Of a stretch of DNA of 44,120 nucleotides, positions 34,040 to 42,871 are shown one piece after another. Source of the stretch: Methanoregulaceae archaeon. Lineage in GTDB: Archaea > Halobacteriota > Methanomicrobia > Methanomicrobiales > Methanospirillaceae. The stretch spans positions 1-44,120 of the forward strand of contig JAJFVA010000024.1 of NCBI GenBank assembly GCA_021371995.1. The letters are read 5' to 3'. Within the stretch, counting starts at the first letter, position 1. Each line of letters begins with the position of its first letter. Both the position numbers and the translations under genes were made by a program. Below the pieces are notes generated by a model that searched no databases, was not told where the DNA came from, and worked only from the letters and a program-made list of their open reading frames with translations.

Positions 34040-35152
34040 ATGTACCTCTCACCCTATGATTATTTTTCTGAGATGAGTCCGTATATGTCTCAACTCCTGA
34101 TATCCAGGTCGAATTTTTCCGAGATTCAGTCATTAGCAATGAAATTTCCGGAAAATCTGACCAGAGTGACCGGGGTTGAATGCCACCTCGGCATGAATGC
34201 GCCACATGCAGACTGGGGCTTTGAGATCCTCAATAGAGAAGACTCGAAATTACTTCTGGCACATTTTATCAGGGATGAGATAGCGGCCGGATCCTTTTTT
34301 CAGGGGAGGGCATGGCATAATATCGGGGCCTTTTCAGCGCTCTGGAATGATACCGGTTCGGTACTTTTTGAAAATATCCGGGCAGTGTGGTTCGAATTTG
34401 ACACCACTAATCAACCGGGGATTGTTCCAATACCCTGCGTTTTCCTCGTTCCGGCATATACTTTGAAGGAGGAGTTTCTTTCTTCGAATGAATGGCTACT
34501 AGAAACAGCGATTCCGGTATTGACCGGAGCTGACTGTCCTGGAGAGATAAAAGAAACATTCGTTCGATGTATCGAAAAGCTTCCCTTTGGATCATCGCTG
34601 TTCATCATAGGACTAATGTTTCAACGAAAATCCCGGAAAATCAGGTTATCAATAAAATTCGATGACCCTCTCAATATCCTTCACTATCTCAACGATATTG
34701 GATGGCCGGGTGAAAAAAGGTCCCTCTCATTGCTTATTGATGACATGATTCAATGCAATGTGAACCGTTTTATTCTGGATCTCGATATCGGGGAAAAGAT
34801 AAGCCCGTTGCTCGGTCTTGAGTGTTCATTCTGTCCGACAAACTACCACAAAGAGCATAAATGGAGCGACTTACTCCATAAGCTTATCGAAAAGGGCTTG
34901 ATTTCCCACGGTGAATGCGATGCCGTACTTTCCTATCCGGGTTCTGATTTCAGTCCCTGCCCCTCCTGGATTGGGATTGATAATCCCCGGGATACAGCGC
35001 AAATCCGGTCTCCTGTATTAATCCGTTACATTTCCCACCTCAAATTTGTTCACAATCCCTCGGAACCATTGGCAGTCAAAGCGTACATCGGGATTCGGCA
35101 GATGGATCCTGAAGTGGAAGTATGTAATGATCCTTTACTGGTCAGGACCTGA
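34040..35152 (+). CDS. Unknown protein next to a terpene-cyclase-like gene
   Basis: 370 residues, no signal peptide or membrane helix. I do not recognise the family. Noticeable blocks: GVECHLGMNAPHADWGFEI near 49, VWFEFDTTNQPGIVPIPCVF near 116, a middle stretch KIRLSIKFDDPLNILHYLND, FILDLDIGEKISPLLGLECS, and a C-terminal ISHLKFVHNPSEPLAVKAYI. The repeated beta-strand-like pattern suggests an enzyme or binding domain with internal duplication. More AT-rich than the genes before it; upstream bases (33980-34039) are a run of A/T with TATA-like sequence and no Shine-Dalgarno, so possibly leaderless. Paired with the genes at 35333 and 35937. Confidence 0.75.
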   Translation: MYLSPYDYFSEMSPYMSQLLISRSNFSEIQSLAMKFPENLTRVTGVECHLGMNAPHADWGFEILNREDSKLLLAHFIRDEIAAGSFFQGRAWHNIGAFSALWNDTGSVLFENIRAVWFEFDTTNQPGIVPIPCVFLVPAYTLKEEFLSSNEWLLETAIPVLTGADCPGEIKETFVRCIEKLPFGSSLFIIGLMFQRKSRKIRLSIKFDDPLNILHYLNDIGWPGEKRSLSLLIDDMIQCNVNRFILDLDIGEKISPLLGLECSFCPTNYHKEHKWSDLLHKLIEKGLISHGECDAVLSYPGSDFSPCPSWIGIDNPRDTAQIRSPVLIRYISHLKFVHNPSEPLAVKAYIGIRQMDPEVEVCNDPLLVRT

Positions 35153-35332
35153 ACTACGTAAAATCCATTGCCCGTGTACCGATATATTCGTTTCAGAAAA
35201 CAGGTAATCCTGTTCCTTTCATGCTTTTTCCGGGCATTCTTTCCGGAAGACCGAGATCTCGTTCTTTAAAAAAAGTAGAGGCATGGTTTTCTTATATGAT
35301 CACGGGGATACTTTCATCGGGATACAGTGATC

Positions 35333-35755
35333 ATGGCGGAAATAAAATGTGAAATATTCAAACTCCCGAAAATTACCGATTACCGGGGGAATATCACCTT
35401 CATTGAAGGACAAAGACATATTCCATTTATGATTAAAAGGGTGTATTATCTCTATGATGTTCCCGGGGGAGAAGCCCGGGGAGGTCATGCCCACCGCCAG
35501 CTTGAGCAGTTTATCATATCAGCGAGCGGAAGTTTCGATGTCATCACCCATGATGGGAGTGAGCAGACCAGATTTCATCTCAACCGACCTTACTACGGCC
35601 TCTATATTCCTTCTATGACCTGGCGTGAGCTTGAAAATTTTTCTTCAGGTTCGGTATGTTTAGTCCTGGCATCAGAATACTTTGACCAGGCCGATTATAT
35701 ACGTGATTTTGATGAATTTGTTGAAGAAGCCCGTCCAGGGAGAACCAGGGTGTAA
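35333..35755 (+). CDS. fdtA: dTDP-4-keto-6-deoxyhexose 3,4-ketoisomerase
   Basis: 140-residue cupin of the FdtA/QdtA/WxcM type: moves the keto group of dTDP-4-keto-6-deoxyglucose from C4 to C3 before amination. Hallmarks: KRVYYLYDVPGGEARGGHAH, with the catalytic histidines in GGHAHRQL, LEQFIISASGSFDVITHDG, GLYIPSMTWRELENFSSG, and a DYIRDFDEF end. The ATG at 35333 is preferred; a GTG at 35327 is possible. FdtA (galacto) and QdtA (gluco) products cannot be told apart by eye. A decayed second copy lies at 41242. Confidence 0.9.
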   Translation: MAEIKCEIFKLPKITDYRGNITFIEGQRHIPFMIKRVYYLYDVPGGEARGGHAHRQLEQFIISASGSFDVITHDGSEQTRFHLNRPYYGLYIPSMTWRELENFSSGSVCLVLASEYFDQADYIRDFDEFVEEARPGRTRV

Positions 35756-35936
35756 ATAACAACAAAATAATTGCCTTTGTAATATCAGGAGTTTCTCACT
35801 ATAAACAACGACCCCTGATATATCAGAAGGTCGGAAGATGGAAATCCAGGTAAAATGTGGATTCATAACTATGGGATTCACTCGTCTCCGAACACAGGTG
35901 GTTTAATCATTTTTTATCACCCATAATCATGCAGAC

Positions 35937-36902
35937 ATGGACATGGATTATCACTCCCGGTTATTGTCGTGTATTCAGAGGTCCCTTACCTATCTTTCCG
36001 ACAGCCAGCTTGAATATGGTGAATTCCGCACATATATTTCCAAAGATCCTGAGTTGGAGGTCTGCTGGTTTGATAGTTCTCCTTTTGTAACATCCCAGGT
36101 TCTTTATTCACTCTCCTTCTTTGATAACCAAATTAACAAAAAAATGAGAGAGAAGGGAATAAATTTTTTAAAAGATGAGATGAACGAAAAGGGATTATGG
36201 CAGTACTGGACGAAAAGGCATCACAGTAAAATGATTCCTGATATTGATGATACATGCTGTGCCTCCTTCGTTGTAATGAAAGCCTTTCCGGATATCCCTT
36301 CTCTTAACACCAGCATAATTTTGGAGAACAGGACGAAAGAAGGTCTATTTAAAACATGGATACGTGACCCGTCTTACGAACGAAATGATATCGATAGCGT
36401 GGTTAATGCCAATGTTTTATTTTACCTTGGCGAGAGGGAAGAGACATCTGCTGCATGCAAATTTATAATTCAATGTTTAATGACGGACATGGAGCAGGGC
36501 ACCTATAAATATTATGTAAATAAGCTTTCTCTTTATTATGCCGTGTCCCGTGCATACTTCAATGGAATAAATTCATTTGGTATTTTAACGCCGGCCCTGA
36601 TTGATAAAATCATTCGATTGCAGAAAGAGGACGGCTCTTTTGGAAATGAACTTTTGACCGGACTTGCCCTCTGTGTCCTTCTAAATACTGGATTTCAGGG
36701 AGAAGCGGTTATGGAGCAAGCAATTTATTACCTCCTGTCACAGCAAAATATTGATGGTTCCTTCCGGAGGATTGCGTTCTACCAATGGCCTGAAACTCCT
36801 TCAGAAATACTATACTGGTTTGGCTCGGAAGAATTGACCACGTCAATCTGTCTGGAAGCTCTTGCCCGGTATTCTGAAAAGGTTGCTAGGGCTTCTGATT
36901 GA
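35937..36902 (+). CDS. Terpene-cyclase/prenyltransferase-like alpha-toroid protein with DxDDT motif
   Basis: 321 residues with repeating helical hairpins and QW-like motifs: KDEMNEKGLWQYW, IIRLQKEDGSFGNELLTGLA and YLLSQQNIDGSFRRIAF. This is the alpha/alpha-barrel fold of squalene-hopene cyclases and protein prenyltransferase beta subunits. DIDDT at 102-106 matches the DxDDT acid motif of class II terpene cyclases, where the middle Asp protonates the prenyl chain. The protein is about half the usual cyclase size, a single toroid, and no prenyl-diphosphate-binding domain is seen. It could be a small cyclase or a non-catalytic relative. The start may be 35937 or 35943. Confidence 0.78.
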   Translation: MDMDYHSRLLSCIQRSLTYLSDSQLEYGEFRTYISKDPELEVCWFDSSPFVTSQVLYSLSFFDNQINKKMREKGINFLKDEMNEKGLWQYWTKRHHSKMIPDIDDTCCASFVVMKAFPDIPSLNTSIILENRTKEGLFKTWIRDPSYERNDIDSVVNANVLFYLGEREETSAACKFIIQCLMTDMEQGTYKYYVNKLSLYYAVSRAYFNGINSFGILTPALIDKIIRLQKEDGSFGNELLTGLALCVLLNTGFQGEAVMEQAIYYLLSQQNIDGSFRRIAFYQWPETPSEILYWFGSEELTTSICLEALARYSEKVARASD

Positions 36903-36953
36903 CACTGGTCTTCTTTGGCTACATTAATCCTAGGGTACGGGACTCTAGATCTG

Positions 36954-39053
36954 CTACCTTACAATTTTTAAAGAATAGCAATTATCCGGCTGGTAATAAC
37001 CCGAACGGTTATTAACAATGATTTTGAGAGAGAATTTATGTTCTCCCACAGGTATCATATTTGAGGGAATAATTGCCAAAAATCCTGAATATTCAAGTGC
37101 ATCATTGCCGAAATGCCTGGCCACATCGGTTCTTCTTAGAGAATAGTACGTCTGAAAAACTTGACCATTACTAAAAACAATTTCTACGGTATCTGCAGGT
37201 GTGCCTGAAAGGTAATCGATAGCCCATCCTACAATTATTACCTCCTGATCCTCTGATATTATTATACCATGAGAGTAAGTCGGTGGGTCCAGTCCGTTAA
37301 TCCGATCAACACTAAATGCAGTTATTCCTGATTTTTTATTGAGGATATGAGGCTGGGCAGGTAATCCATTCGTCCTCAGGTGGGAGCCTGTCGCATCCTC
37401 AGCATGGCTATAAAAAGAGATTATTGCTTTATGGACCTCCTCTATCGGAACAACATAGTTTTGCTGGTATTCATAGACGTTGTCAGAGGTTATGGCCGGG
37501 CCAGAAACAACTATTGTATCTTGCCCGAGGATATCACTTACGAGAGAGTCAAATGGAAATTTTTGACATAAGAATAAGAGTTTTACGGTTTGTGGTGCAA
37601 AGATTATATTTGTCATCCCTGCACCGTGGGGACCGGCAATAATTTCTGCACCTGCAAAGAGCTCCAGTTGCTCGTGGAATGTGATCTTTTCAGGGGCTAC
37701 GATCTGAAATCCATGTCTCCTGAAAAGATTCTCAATTTCAGTCTCATTCAGTAGCACCCGGTAGTGTGCCGTTTTGCGGGTCACATATATTTTTTTTCCT
37801 CCTTCAGAGTTCCGTATCCTTTCATTTACTTTGAATCTGTTGCGCAAAAAGAAAAGTGCACGGGGGGATATTCCAACATCCGTGGACTTACTAATCTCTC
37901 CCTTTTTCACATTTTTTGCAACAAATGATAAATTCGAGGGTATCACTAATCTTCTGACAAAATATCTCTTACCATATTCAACCGGTATAATCGCACGGTT
38001 AGATTTGTTACAATACCTCAATGCTTCAATCAGATTTGGATGTAATCCCTCATCAATGATCAGGGGAAAATCCCTGTATTCAGGAAATTGGTCGATTGCC
38101 CAGAAACGCGATAAATAATCAACTAACCAGTGATAATAATTATTACTACCGGGGCCCGAGAGGAGAATACCTTCAATAATGTCTTCTCCCCAACTTTTTT
38201 GGAAGTCACACTGGAGAGCGGATCTGTAATTGCCAGTGAAGATATGTTCATTCTGATCGAAATTGAACCGATCCCACTCTTCGTGGAGATATTCATCCCA
38301 CAGTACCACATTCTTTTCGATAAGAACTTGTGTGTGACCTCCGGTGATAACAGCGTCGTGGATTTCTGCAATATATGCTTCGGGAATAAATGCCTCGCCA
38401 AGTATGGCAGGTACATCGCTCAGACATGAATCCCGTGAAGCGGTAATAGCTCTTGAGGAGGGCCCTTCCAGATGATGGAAAGGCAGATCGTTCTCCCTGC
38501 ACCATGACTTCACACTCGACACAGTGCAAATCGAAGGAATTTTATCCGAAATATTGTTACCAAGAACTGCTTGATCCATTCGGAAATATTCGTTCGCTTT
38601 CTCAAGGTTTCCCTCGTTGAGTGCATCCAGACAAAGCTTTGCATACTGTCTCTCCTGATCTCGTGTAACCAATACTTCAGGAACAGATGCACAGATACCG
38701 GGAGAAATATCCTCAAACCAGACAGACTCTTGCTGGATCAAGGTAATTATGAGAGAATATTTTCCCTCTTTTTTGGGTGATTCCAGGAACATCTTTTCTG
38801 TTGAAACTTCCCCGGGGGAAAGGCGCCGGACAAGAGGTGTCCGCTCACCGTTGAAGATAAAAAATGTCCCGGAGGCATCCAACCAGTGGTAAGAAATGTA
38901 TACGGGAAACGGCGGAAGAGAGTCGATTTCCGATGTACTTCCATTTTCAATGACTATAGGGATTTTCACCTTTTCCCCTGTCTGAAGTCGAAGGCTCCCA
39001 TGCGGACAGGTGAGTGAAATCCCTTTCAGATGCTCGGGTTTGACCCGATCCAT
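36954..39053 (-). CDS. GT61 (DUF563) family glycosyltransferase with flanking beta domains
   Basis: 699 residues. The central glycosyltransferase domain (about 215-560) has the two family marks NNYYHWLVDYLSRFW (His308) and GPHGAGMTNIIFAP (His476), plus YVTRKTAHYRVLLNETE. In front lies an Ig-like domain (about 10-130, GEKVKIPIVIENGS) resembling those in polysaccharide-export proteins, then a helical segment. The C-terminus (about 590-699) is another beta-sandwich (IIVGWAIDYLSGTPADTVEI). Opposite in strand to its neighbours except the acetyltransferase 74 bases upstream, with which it may be co-transcribed. It probably transfers a sugar in surface-glycan assembly; donor unknown. Confidence 0.85.
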   Translation of the reverse strand: MDRVKPEHLKGISLTCPHGSLRLQTGEKVKIPIVIENGSTSEIDSLPPFPVYISYHWLDASGTFFIFNGERTPLVRRLSPGEVSTEKMFLESPKKEGKYSLIITLIQQESVWFEDISPGICASVPEVLVTRDQERQYAKLCLDALNEGNLEKANEYFRMDQAVLGNNISDKIPSICTVSSVKSWCRENDLPFHHLEGPSSRAITASRDSCLSDVPAILGEAFIPEAYIAEIHDAVITGGHTQVLIEKNVVLWDEYLHEEWDRFNFDQNEHIFTGNYRSALQCDFQKSWGEDIIEGILLSGPGSNNYYHWLVDYLSRFWAIDQFPEYRDFPLIIDEGLHPNLIEALRYCNKSNRAIIPVEYGKRYFVRRLVIPSNLSFVAKNVKKGEISKSTDVGISPRALFFLRNRFKVNERIRNSEGGKKIYVTRKTAHYRVLLNETEIENLFRRHGFQIVAPEKITFHEQLELFAGAEIIAGPHGAGMTNIIFAPQTVKLLFLCQKFPFDSLVSDILGQDTIVVSGPAITSDNVYEYQQNYVVPIEEVHKAIISFYSHAEDATGSHLRTNGLPAQPHILNKKSGITAFSVDRINGLDPPTYSHGIIISEDQEVIIVGWAIDYLSGTPADTVEIVFSNGQVFQTYYSLRRTDVARHFGNDALEYSGFLAIIPSNMIPVGEHKFSLKIIVNNRSGYYQPDNCYSLKIVR

Positions 39054-39127
39054 TCTATGAACCCCATGATGACAAATCTCCTGACATTGTTTAATCCAGA
39101 ACCCATCTGTCTATACGGATCATCTGG

Positions 39128-39721
39128 TTATCGTTTCATTTCCTTTGGTAGCTCGCGTATCCTCGCAGGTGAGCCCATTGCGAGGACCCCTGGTGGCACA
39201 TCTCTAGTGACGACAGAACCAGCAGCAACCGCAGCCCCCTTCCCTATGGTTATGCCCGGGAGTACGATGGCAACTGCTCCGATAACTGCGTTTTCCTCGA
39301 TTACCGGTCCTCGTAGTTCAGATTTCCGGTCCGGCGGATACCGATCATTGAGCAGGGTTGCCTTTGGCCCAATAAAAGCGCCATCACGAATCGTTGTGTA
39401 CGCACCGATACCAGTCATTGACTGGAGGGTAACATTATTTCCAATACTGCAGTTACCCTCAATAGCAACACCGTTGCCAACAACGGTATTGTCTCCAATT
39501 CTTGTTTTCTCACGGATTATGATGTTATGTCCGGACCGGAAGTTGTCCCCGATAACAACATCACAATATATGACTGCGCCGGATCTGATTATCGCGTTCC
39601 TGCCAATCACTGTTCCGGGATAATCCTGCTTATCAATACAGTCCAGTGAAGGAAATCCAAGAGATACAGGCTCAAAAATTTTTGCCCCTTCTCCAATTGA
39701 ATTTTTCCCGTATTCGATCAT
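39128..39721 (-). CDS. Hexapeptide-repeat sugar N-acetyltransferase (FdtC/WxcM-N type)
   Basis: 197 residues of left-handed beta-helix repeats (IGRNAIIRSGAVIYCDVVIG, IGDNTVVGNGVAIEG, IGNNVTLQ) ending in GAAVAAGSVVTRDVPPGVLA and GSPARI. A strong AAGGTGAG ribosome-binding site lies 6 bases before the ATG. Close to fdtA and an FdtB-type aminotransferase, so it most likely acetylates the 3-amino group of the dTDP-sugar; this is inference from neighbours. A decayed copy of its first 43 codons is found at 41406-41540. Confidence 0.85.
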   Translation of the reverse strand: MIEYGKNSIGEGAKIFEPVSLGFPSLDCIDKQDYPGTVIGRNAIIRSGAVIYCDVVIGDNFRSGHNIIIREKTRIGDNTVVGNGVAIEGNCSIGNNVTLQSMTGIGAYTTIRDGAFIGPKATLLNDRYPPDRKSELRGPVIEENAVIGAVAIVLPGITIGKGAAVAAGSVVTRDVPPGVLAMGSPARIRELPKEMKR

Positions 39722-40107
39722 TATGCTCTCACCTTTTTCCCCAAGTAAGATCGTTTAGCTTCGACATGCAATATAATACTACACAATGACTAAAAATCAA
39801 GTTATGCACGTTATTTTGGCACTTCCTGTTGTATCGGGGGGTCAATTCCGAATTCTGATTCGCATATGCTCCCACCAATAGCCATCAGAATTGTTCCGGG
39901 GATACTATGCTGGAAAAATACCAATCGAAAAATCACTGAACTTCGTCCCTTTTTTCACAATAATTAAGAGCCGGCACATGATACACTGACTATCCACTGG
40001 AAAATTTGTGCCTTTTATTTCCTAGTTAGGGATAAACGATGTCCGGCATGAAGAATGCAACAATTAATGCGATTTCCCCCCAATCTTGTGATCAGAAGTA
40101 AATCCTT
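39722..40107. other. Intergenic stretch between divergent genes
   Basis: 386 AT-rich bases separating the acetyltransferase and an aminotransferase gene transcribed away from it. It should hold both promoters. No open frame of interest, repeat or RNA structure was recognised. Confidence 0.5.
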
Positions 40108-41223
40108 ATGGAAAAGATACCCGTTTCCCGGCCATCCATCGGAAAGGAAGAACTTACGGCAATCGATTCAGTTTTTAAAACCGGCTGGCTTGGCATGGGA
40201 GAGAAGGTAATGAAATTTGAAGAAGATCTCTGCCGTTATCTTCAGTCGAGCCATGTAATTTGCACGAATTCCTGTACCGCCGCGTTGCATGTTGCTCTCT
40301 CCACGTTGAACCTCAAGAAAAATGAAGAAGTCATTGTCCCGTCTTTTACCTATATAGCGACAATACAGGCGATACGAGCTGCAGGCGGTACACCGGTATT
40401 CTGTGATATCAGATCGGATGACCTGAATATGGATCCTGAAGACGCTGAATGTAAAGTGACCAATAAAACGCGAGCGATTTTACCGGTTCATTACAGGGGT
40501 TTTCCGTGTGATCTTGATGAAATCCAACGGATAGCGAACAATAACAATCTTCTTGTCGTGGAAGATGCGGCGCATGCCTTCGGTTCATCGTATAAAGGGA
40601 AAAAAATCGGATCTTTTAACCATTTAACCTGCTTCAGTTTCGACCCGATAAAAAACATCACCTGTGGGACGGGGGGGGCGATTGCGTTTCAGGATGATTC
40701 TTTGATTGATCTCATTTCACAGCGAAGATATCTGGGTATTGACAAGGATCCATGGACTAGGCATCAGAATGAGGAGGGTTGGTTCTATGATGTAGTCGGG
40801 GATGGATACCGGTATCATATGAGTGATATTAATGCCGCAATCGGTCTGGTCCAGCTATCAAGGTTCAATTCGATGAATGAGAGGAAGAGAGAAGTCGCGA
40901 TGAGATATGATGAGGCATTCGGCGAGATTTCCGGTATTCAGCTGTTGCGAAACAATGACTACCAGGATATTGGTCTGTTTCTCTATACGCTGCTCATCAA
41001 AAAAAACCGAAATAAACTGATTGATCACCTTCATCGCCAAGGAATCGGCAGCAGTATTCACCATATCCCTGTCCATCAGTTCTCTCTCTATCGAACCAAT
41101 ACGTGGCATCTGCCGGTGACTGAACGTATTTATAATCAGGTACTGAGTCTGCCACTCTTTGCGGATATAACCAATGAACAGGTGGAACGGGTTATCCGGG
41201 TCGTGAAAGAGGCATTACAATAA
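40108..41223 (+). CDS. DegT/DnrJ/EryC1/StrS aminotransferase
   Basis: 371-residue PLP-dependent sugar aminotransferase. The PLP lysine is Lys182 in FSFDPIKNITCGTGGA; VEDAAHAFGSSYKGKKIG precedes it; the N-terminal RPSIGKEELTAIDSVFKTGW and ICTNSCTAALHVAL are family marks. The pattern is closer to the ArnB/PseC side of the family (C4 amination) than to FdtB. Its sugar is probably a second amino sugar in this glycan. The region downstream is a gene graveyard. Confidence 0.88.
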   Translation: MEKIPVSRPSIGKEELTAIDSVFKTGWLGMGEKVMKFEEDLCRYLQSSHVICTNSCTAALHVALSTLNLKKNEEVIVPSFTYIATIQAIRAAGGTPVFCDIRSDDLNMDPEDAECKVTNKTRAILPVHYRGFPCDLDEIQRIANNNNLLVVEDAAHAFGSSYKGKKIGSFNHLTCFSFDPIKNITCGTGGAIAFQDDSLIDLISQRRYLGIDKDPWTRHQNEEGWFYDVVGDGYRYHMSDINAAIGLVQLSRFNSMNERKREVAMRYDEAFGEISGIQLLRNNDYQDIGLFLYTLLIKKNRNKLIDHLHRQGIGSSIHHIPVHQFSLYRTNTWHLPVTERIYNQVLSLPLFADITNEQVERVIRVVKEALQ

Positions 41224-41241
41224 GTTTATGCATCTACCCTT

Positions 41242-41392
41242 CATTATCTCCTGTTTGGCCTCTATATTCCTCCTATGTCTTAGCTCAAAGTGAAATTTTT
41301 CCTTGTTCAGGGGGTCTGGTTTTTACATCATAGTTAGATCCGAATGAAAATTTCCTTGATTTCGGTCAATTTATCGAGGAATTCACTAATCA
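41242..41392 (+). pseudogene. Decayed second 3,4-ketoisomerase (fdtA) fragment
   Basis: Bases 41254-41280 read F-G-L-Y-I-P-P-M-S then TAG, against Y-G-L-Y-I-P-S-M-T-W in the intact gene at 35333: the stop falls on the Trp codon. The following LKVKFF lines up with RELENF. After a frameshift near 41330-41345, N-F-L-D-F-G-Q-F-I-E-E lines up with Y-I-R-D-F-D-E-F-V-E-E at the intact C-terminus. DNA identity with 35600-35660 is also visible. Only the last third of the gene remains. Confidence 0.7.
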
Positions 41393-41405
41393 GACAAATA
41401 CACTG

Positions 41406-41540
41406 GAACACGTTCTTGCTAATAATTTTTCCGAAATAATCGTCATTATCAATACAATCCAAAAAAGGGACCACTGGAACAACCAGTTCAAAAATTTTTT
41501 CTCCTAACGCAGGCTAGATTTTTCCTATGTCCGATATGAT
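41406..41540 (-). pseudogene. Decayed 5' end of a second hexapeptide acetyltransferase
   Basis: On the minus strand 41504-41412 reads GEKIFELVVPVVPFL, then DCIDNDDYFGKIISKN. The intact gene at 39128-39721 has GAKIFEPVSLGFPSL, then DCIDKQDYPGTVIGRN. The homology extends upstream to its start region (ISDIGKI, stop, PALGEK against MIEYGKNSIGEGAK) with the start codon changed to ATC and one TAG. It ends at about 41406, next to the fdtA remnant. The remaining 41541-41779 shows an unrecognised open stretch (to about 41708, plus) and nothing else. Confidence 0.75.
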
Positions 41541-41779
41541 AATATCGCATCGTTTCTGGTACATAATCGTCTTGGATTCGGATTCATAATATTAGTACTG
41601 CACAATGAAAACACCAATAGTTCCCTGATCATCCAAAACGGAGAATCCGAAATGGTAAGGCATTCCCATGGAAAAACAGACGAAACGCTTATTGGTCTTA
41701 TAAAATGAAGGTACTTCAACATATTGATTCAAATTCGGGAAGACATATGAATCAGCCTTATTCATACAGGTAGTTACGG

Positions 41780-42871
41780 ATGATATCCTTTATTGACCTG
41801 AAAAAAGAGAGTCAGGAGATCAGTGAAGAGATTAGAGCTGCATTCCGGTGCGTTCAGGAGAGGGGATGGTATGTTCTTGGCGATGAACTCCTGGCTTTTG
41901 AGAAGGATTATGCACAGTATACTGGCACTCAGTTTTGTATCGGGGTTAATTCAGGTTCTGATGCACTCGTCCTCGCCCTCAAAGCTATCGGTATCAGCCC
42001 GGGAGATGAAGTAATACTTCCATCACATACATTCGTTGCAACTGCTGATGCTGTTGTGAGAAATGGGGCAATACCGGTATTTGCTGATATCGATCCGGAG
42101 ACCTACTGTATTGATCCCAATGCAGTCGCATCGATGGTTACACCCAGGACAAAGGCAATAATCCCTGTACACCTCTACGGTCATCCCGCCGACATGGACC
42201 CTCTTATCAAAATCGCAGACGAACACAATATCCACCTTATCGAAGATGCATGCCAGGCTCATGGGTCAGAATACCGATCAAGAAAAGCAGGTAGCATGGG
42301 GATAATCGGGTGTTTCAGCTTCTACCCTGGAAAAAATCTTGGAGCGTATGGTGATGCTGGCTGCATTGTCACCAGCGACAAAAAGATAGATGAAAAGATC
42401 CGCATGGAGAGAAACTACGGCCAGAAAACAAAATATCAGCATACCTGTATTGGTATGAACAGCCGAATGGACGAGATCCAGGCTGCAGTTCTCCGTGTGA
42501 AACTGAAATACCTGGACAGATGGAACGAGAAAAGGAGGCGTTTTGCTTCACTCTATGATGACTTGTTAGCCGGGTGCAGCGTGATCAGACCCATTGAGAG
42601 GGAGTACGCACGACATGTGTATCACCTGTATGTAATAAGATCAAAGAAACGGGATATTCTCAATTCCTATCTTAAAAAGAAGGGCATTGAGACGGGAATA
42701 CATTATCCGATCCCTGTTCATCAGCAGAAGGCGTACCGCGGAAGAGGTTACTATAAAGACCTTAAAGTAACAGAGTCGGTTTCGGGCGAGGTCCTCTCCC
42801 TCCCCCTTCACCCATGGATGGATGATGAAGAAGTCCGGTATATCGCACAGATGATAAAAAAATGCCTCTGA
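41780..42871 (+). CDS. fdtB: dTDP-3-amino-3,6-dideoxyhexose aminotransferase
   Basis: 363-residue DegT-family PLP enzyme closest to FdtB/QdtB/TylB: starts MISFIDLKKESQEI, then GRGWYVLG-like ERGWYVLGDELLAFE, NSGSDALVLAL, PVHLYGHPADMD and FSFYPGKNLGAYGDAG, with the PLP lysine at 185. It should aminate the C3 keto sugar made by FdtA, using glutamate. The end overlaps the glycosyltransferase gene by 10 bases. The assignment rests on sequence pattern plus the fdtA and acetyltransferase neighbours. Confidence 0.87.
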   Translation: MISFIDLKKESQEISEEIRAAFRCVQERGWYVLGDELLAFEKDYAQYTGTQFCIGVNSGSDALVLALKAIGISPGDEVILPSHTFVATADAVVRNGAIPVFADIDPETYCIDPNAVASMVTPRTKAIIPVHLYGHPADMDPLIKIADEHNIHLIEDACQAHGSEYRSRKAGSMGIIGCFSFYPGKNLGAYGDAGCIVTSDKKIDEKIRMERNYGQKTKYQHTCIGMNSRMDEIQAAVLRVKLKYLDRWNEKRRRFASLYDDLLAGCSVIRPIEREYARHVYHLYVIRSKKRDILNSYLKKKGIETGIHYPIPVHQQKAYRGRGYYKDLKVTESVSGEVLSLPLHPWMDDEEVRYIAQMIKKCL

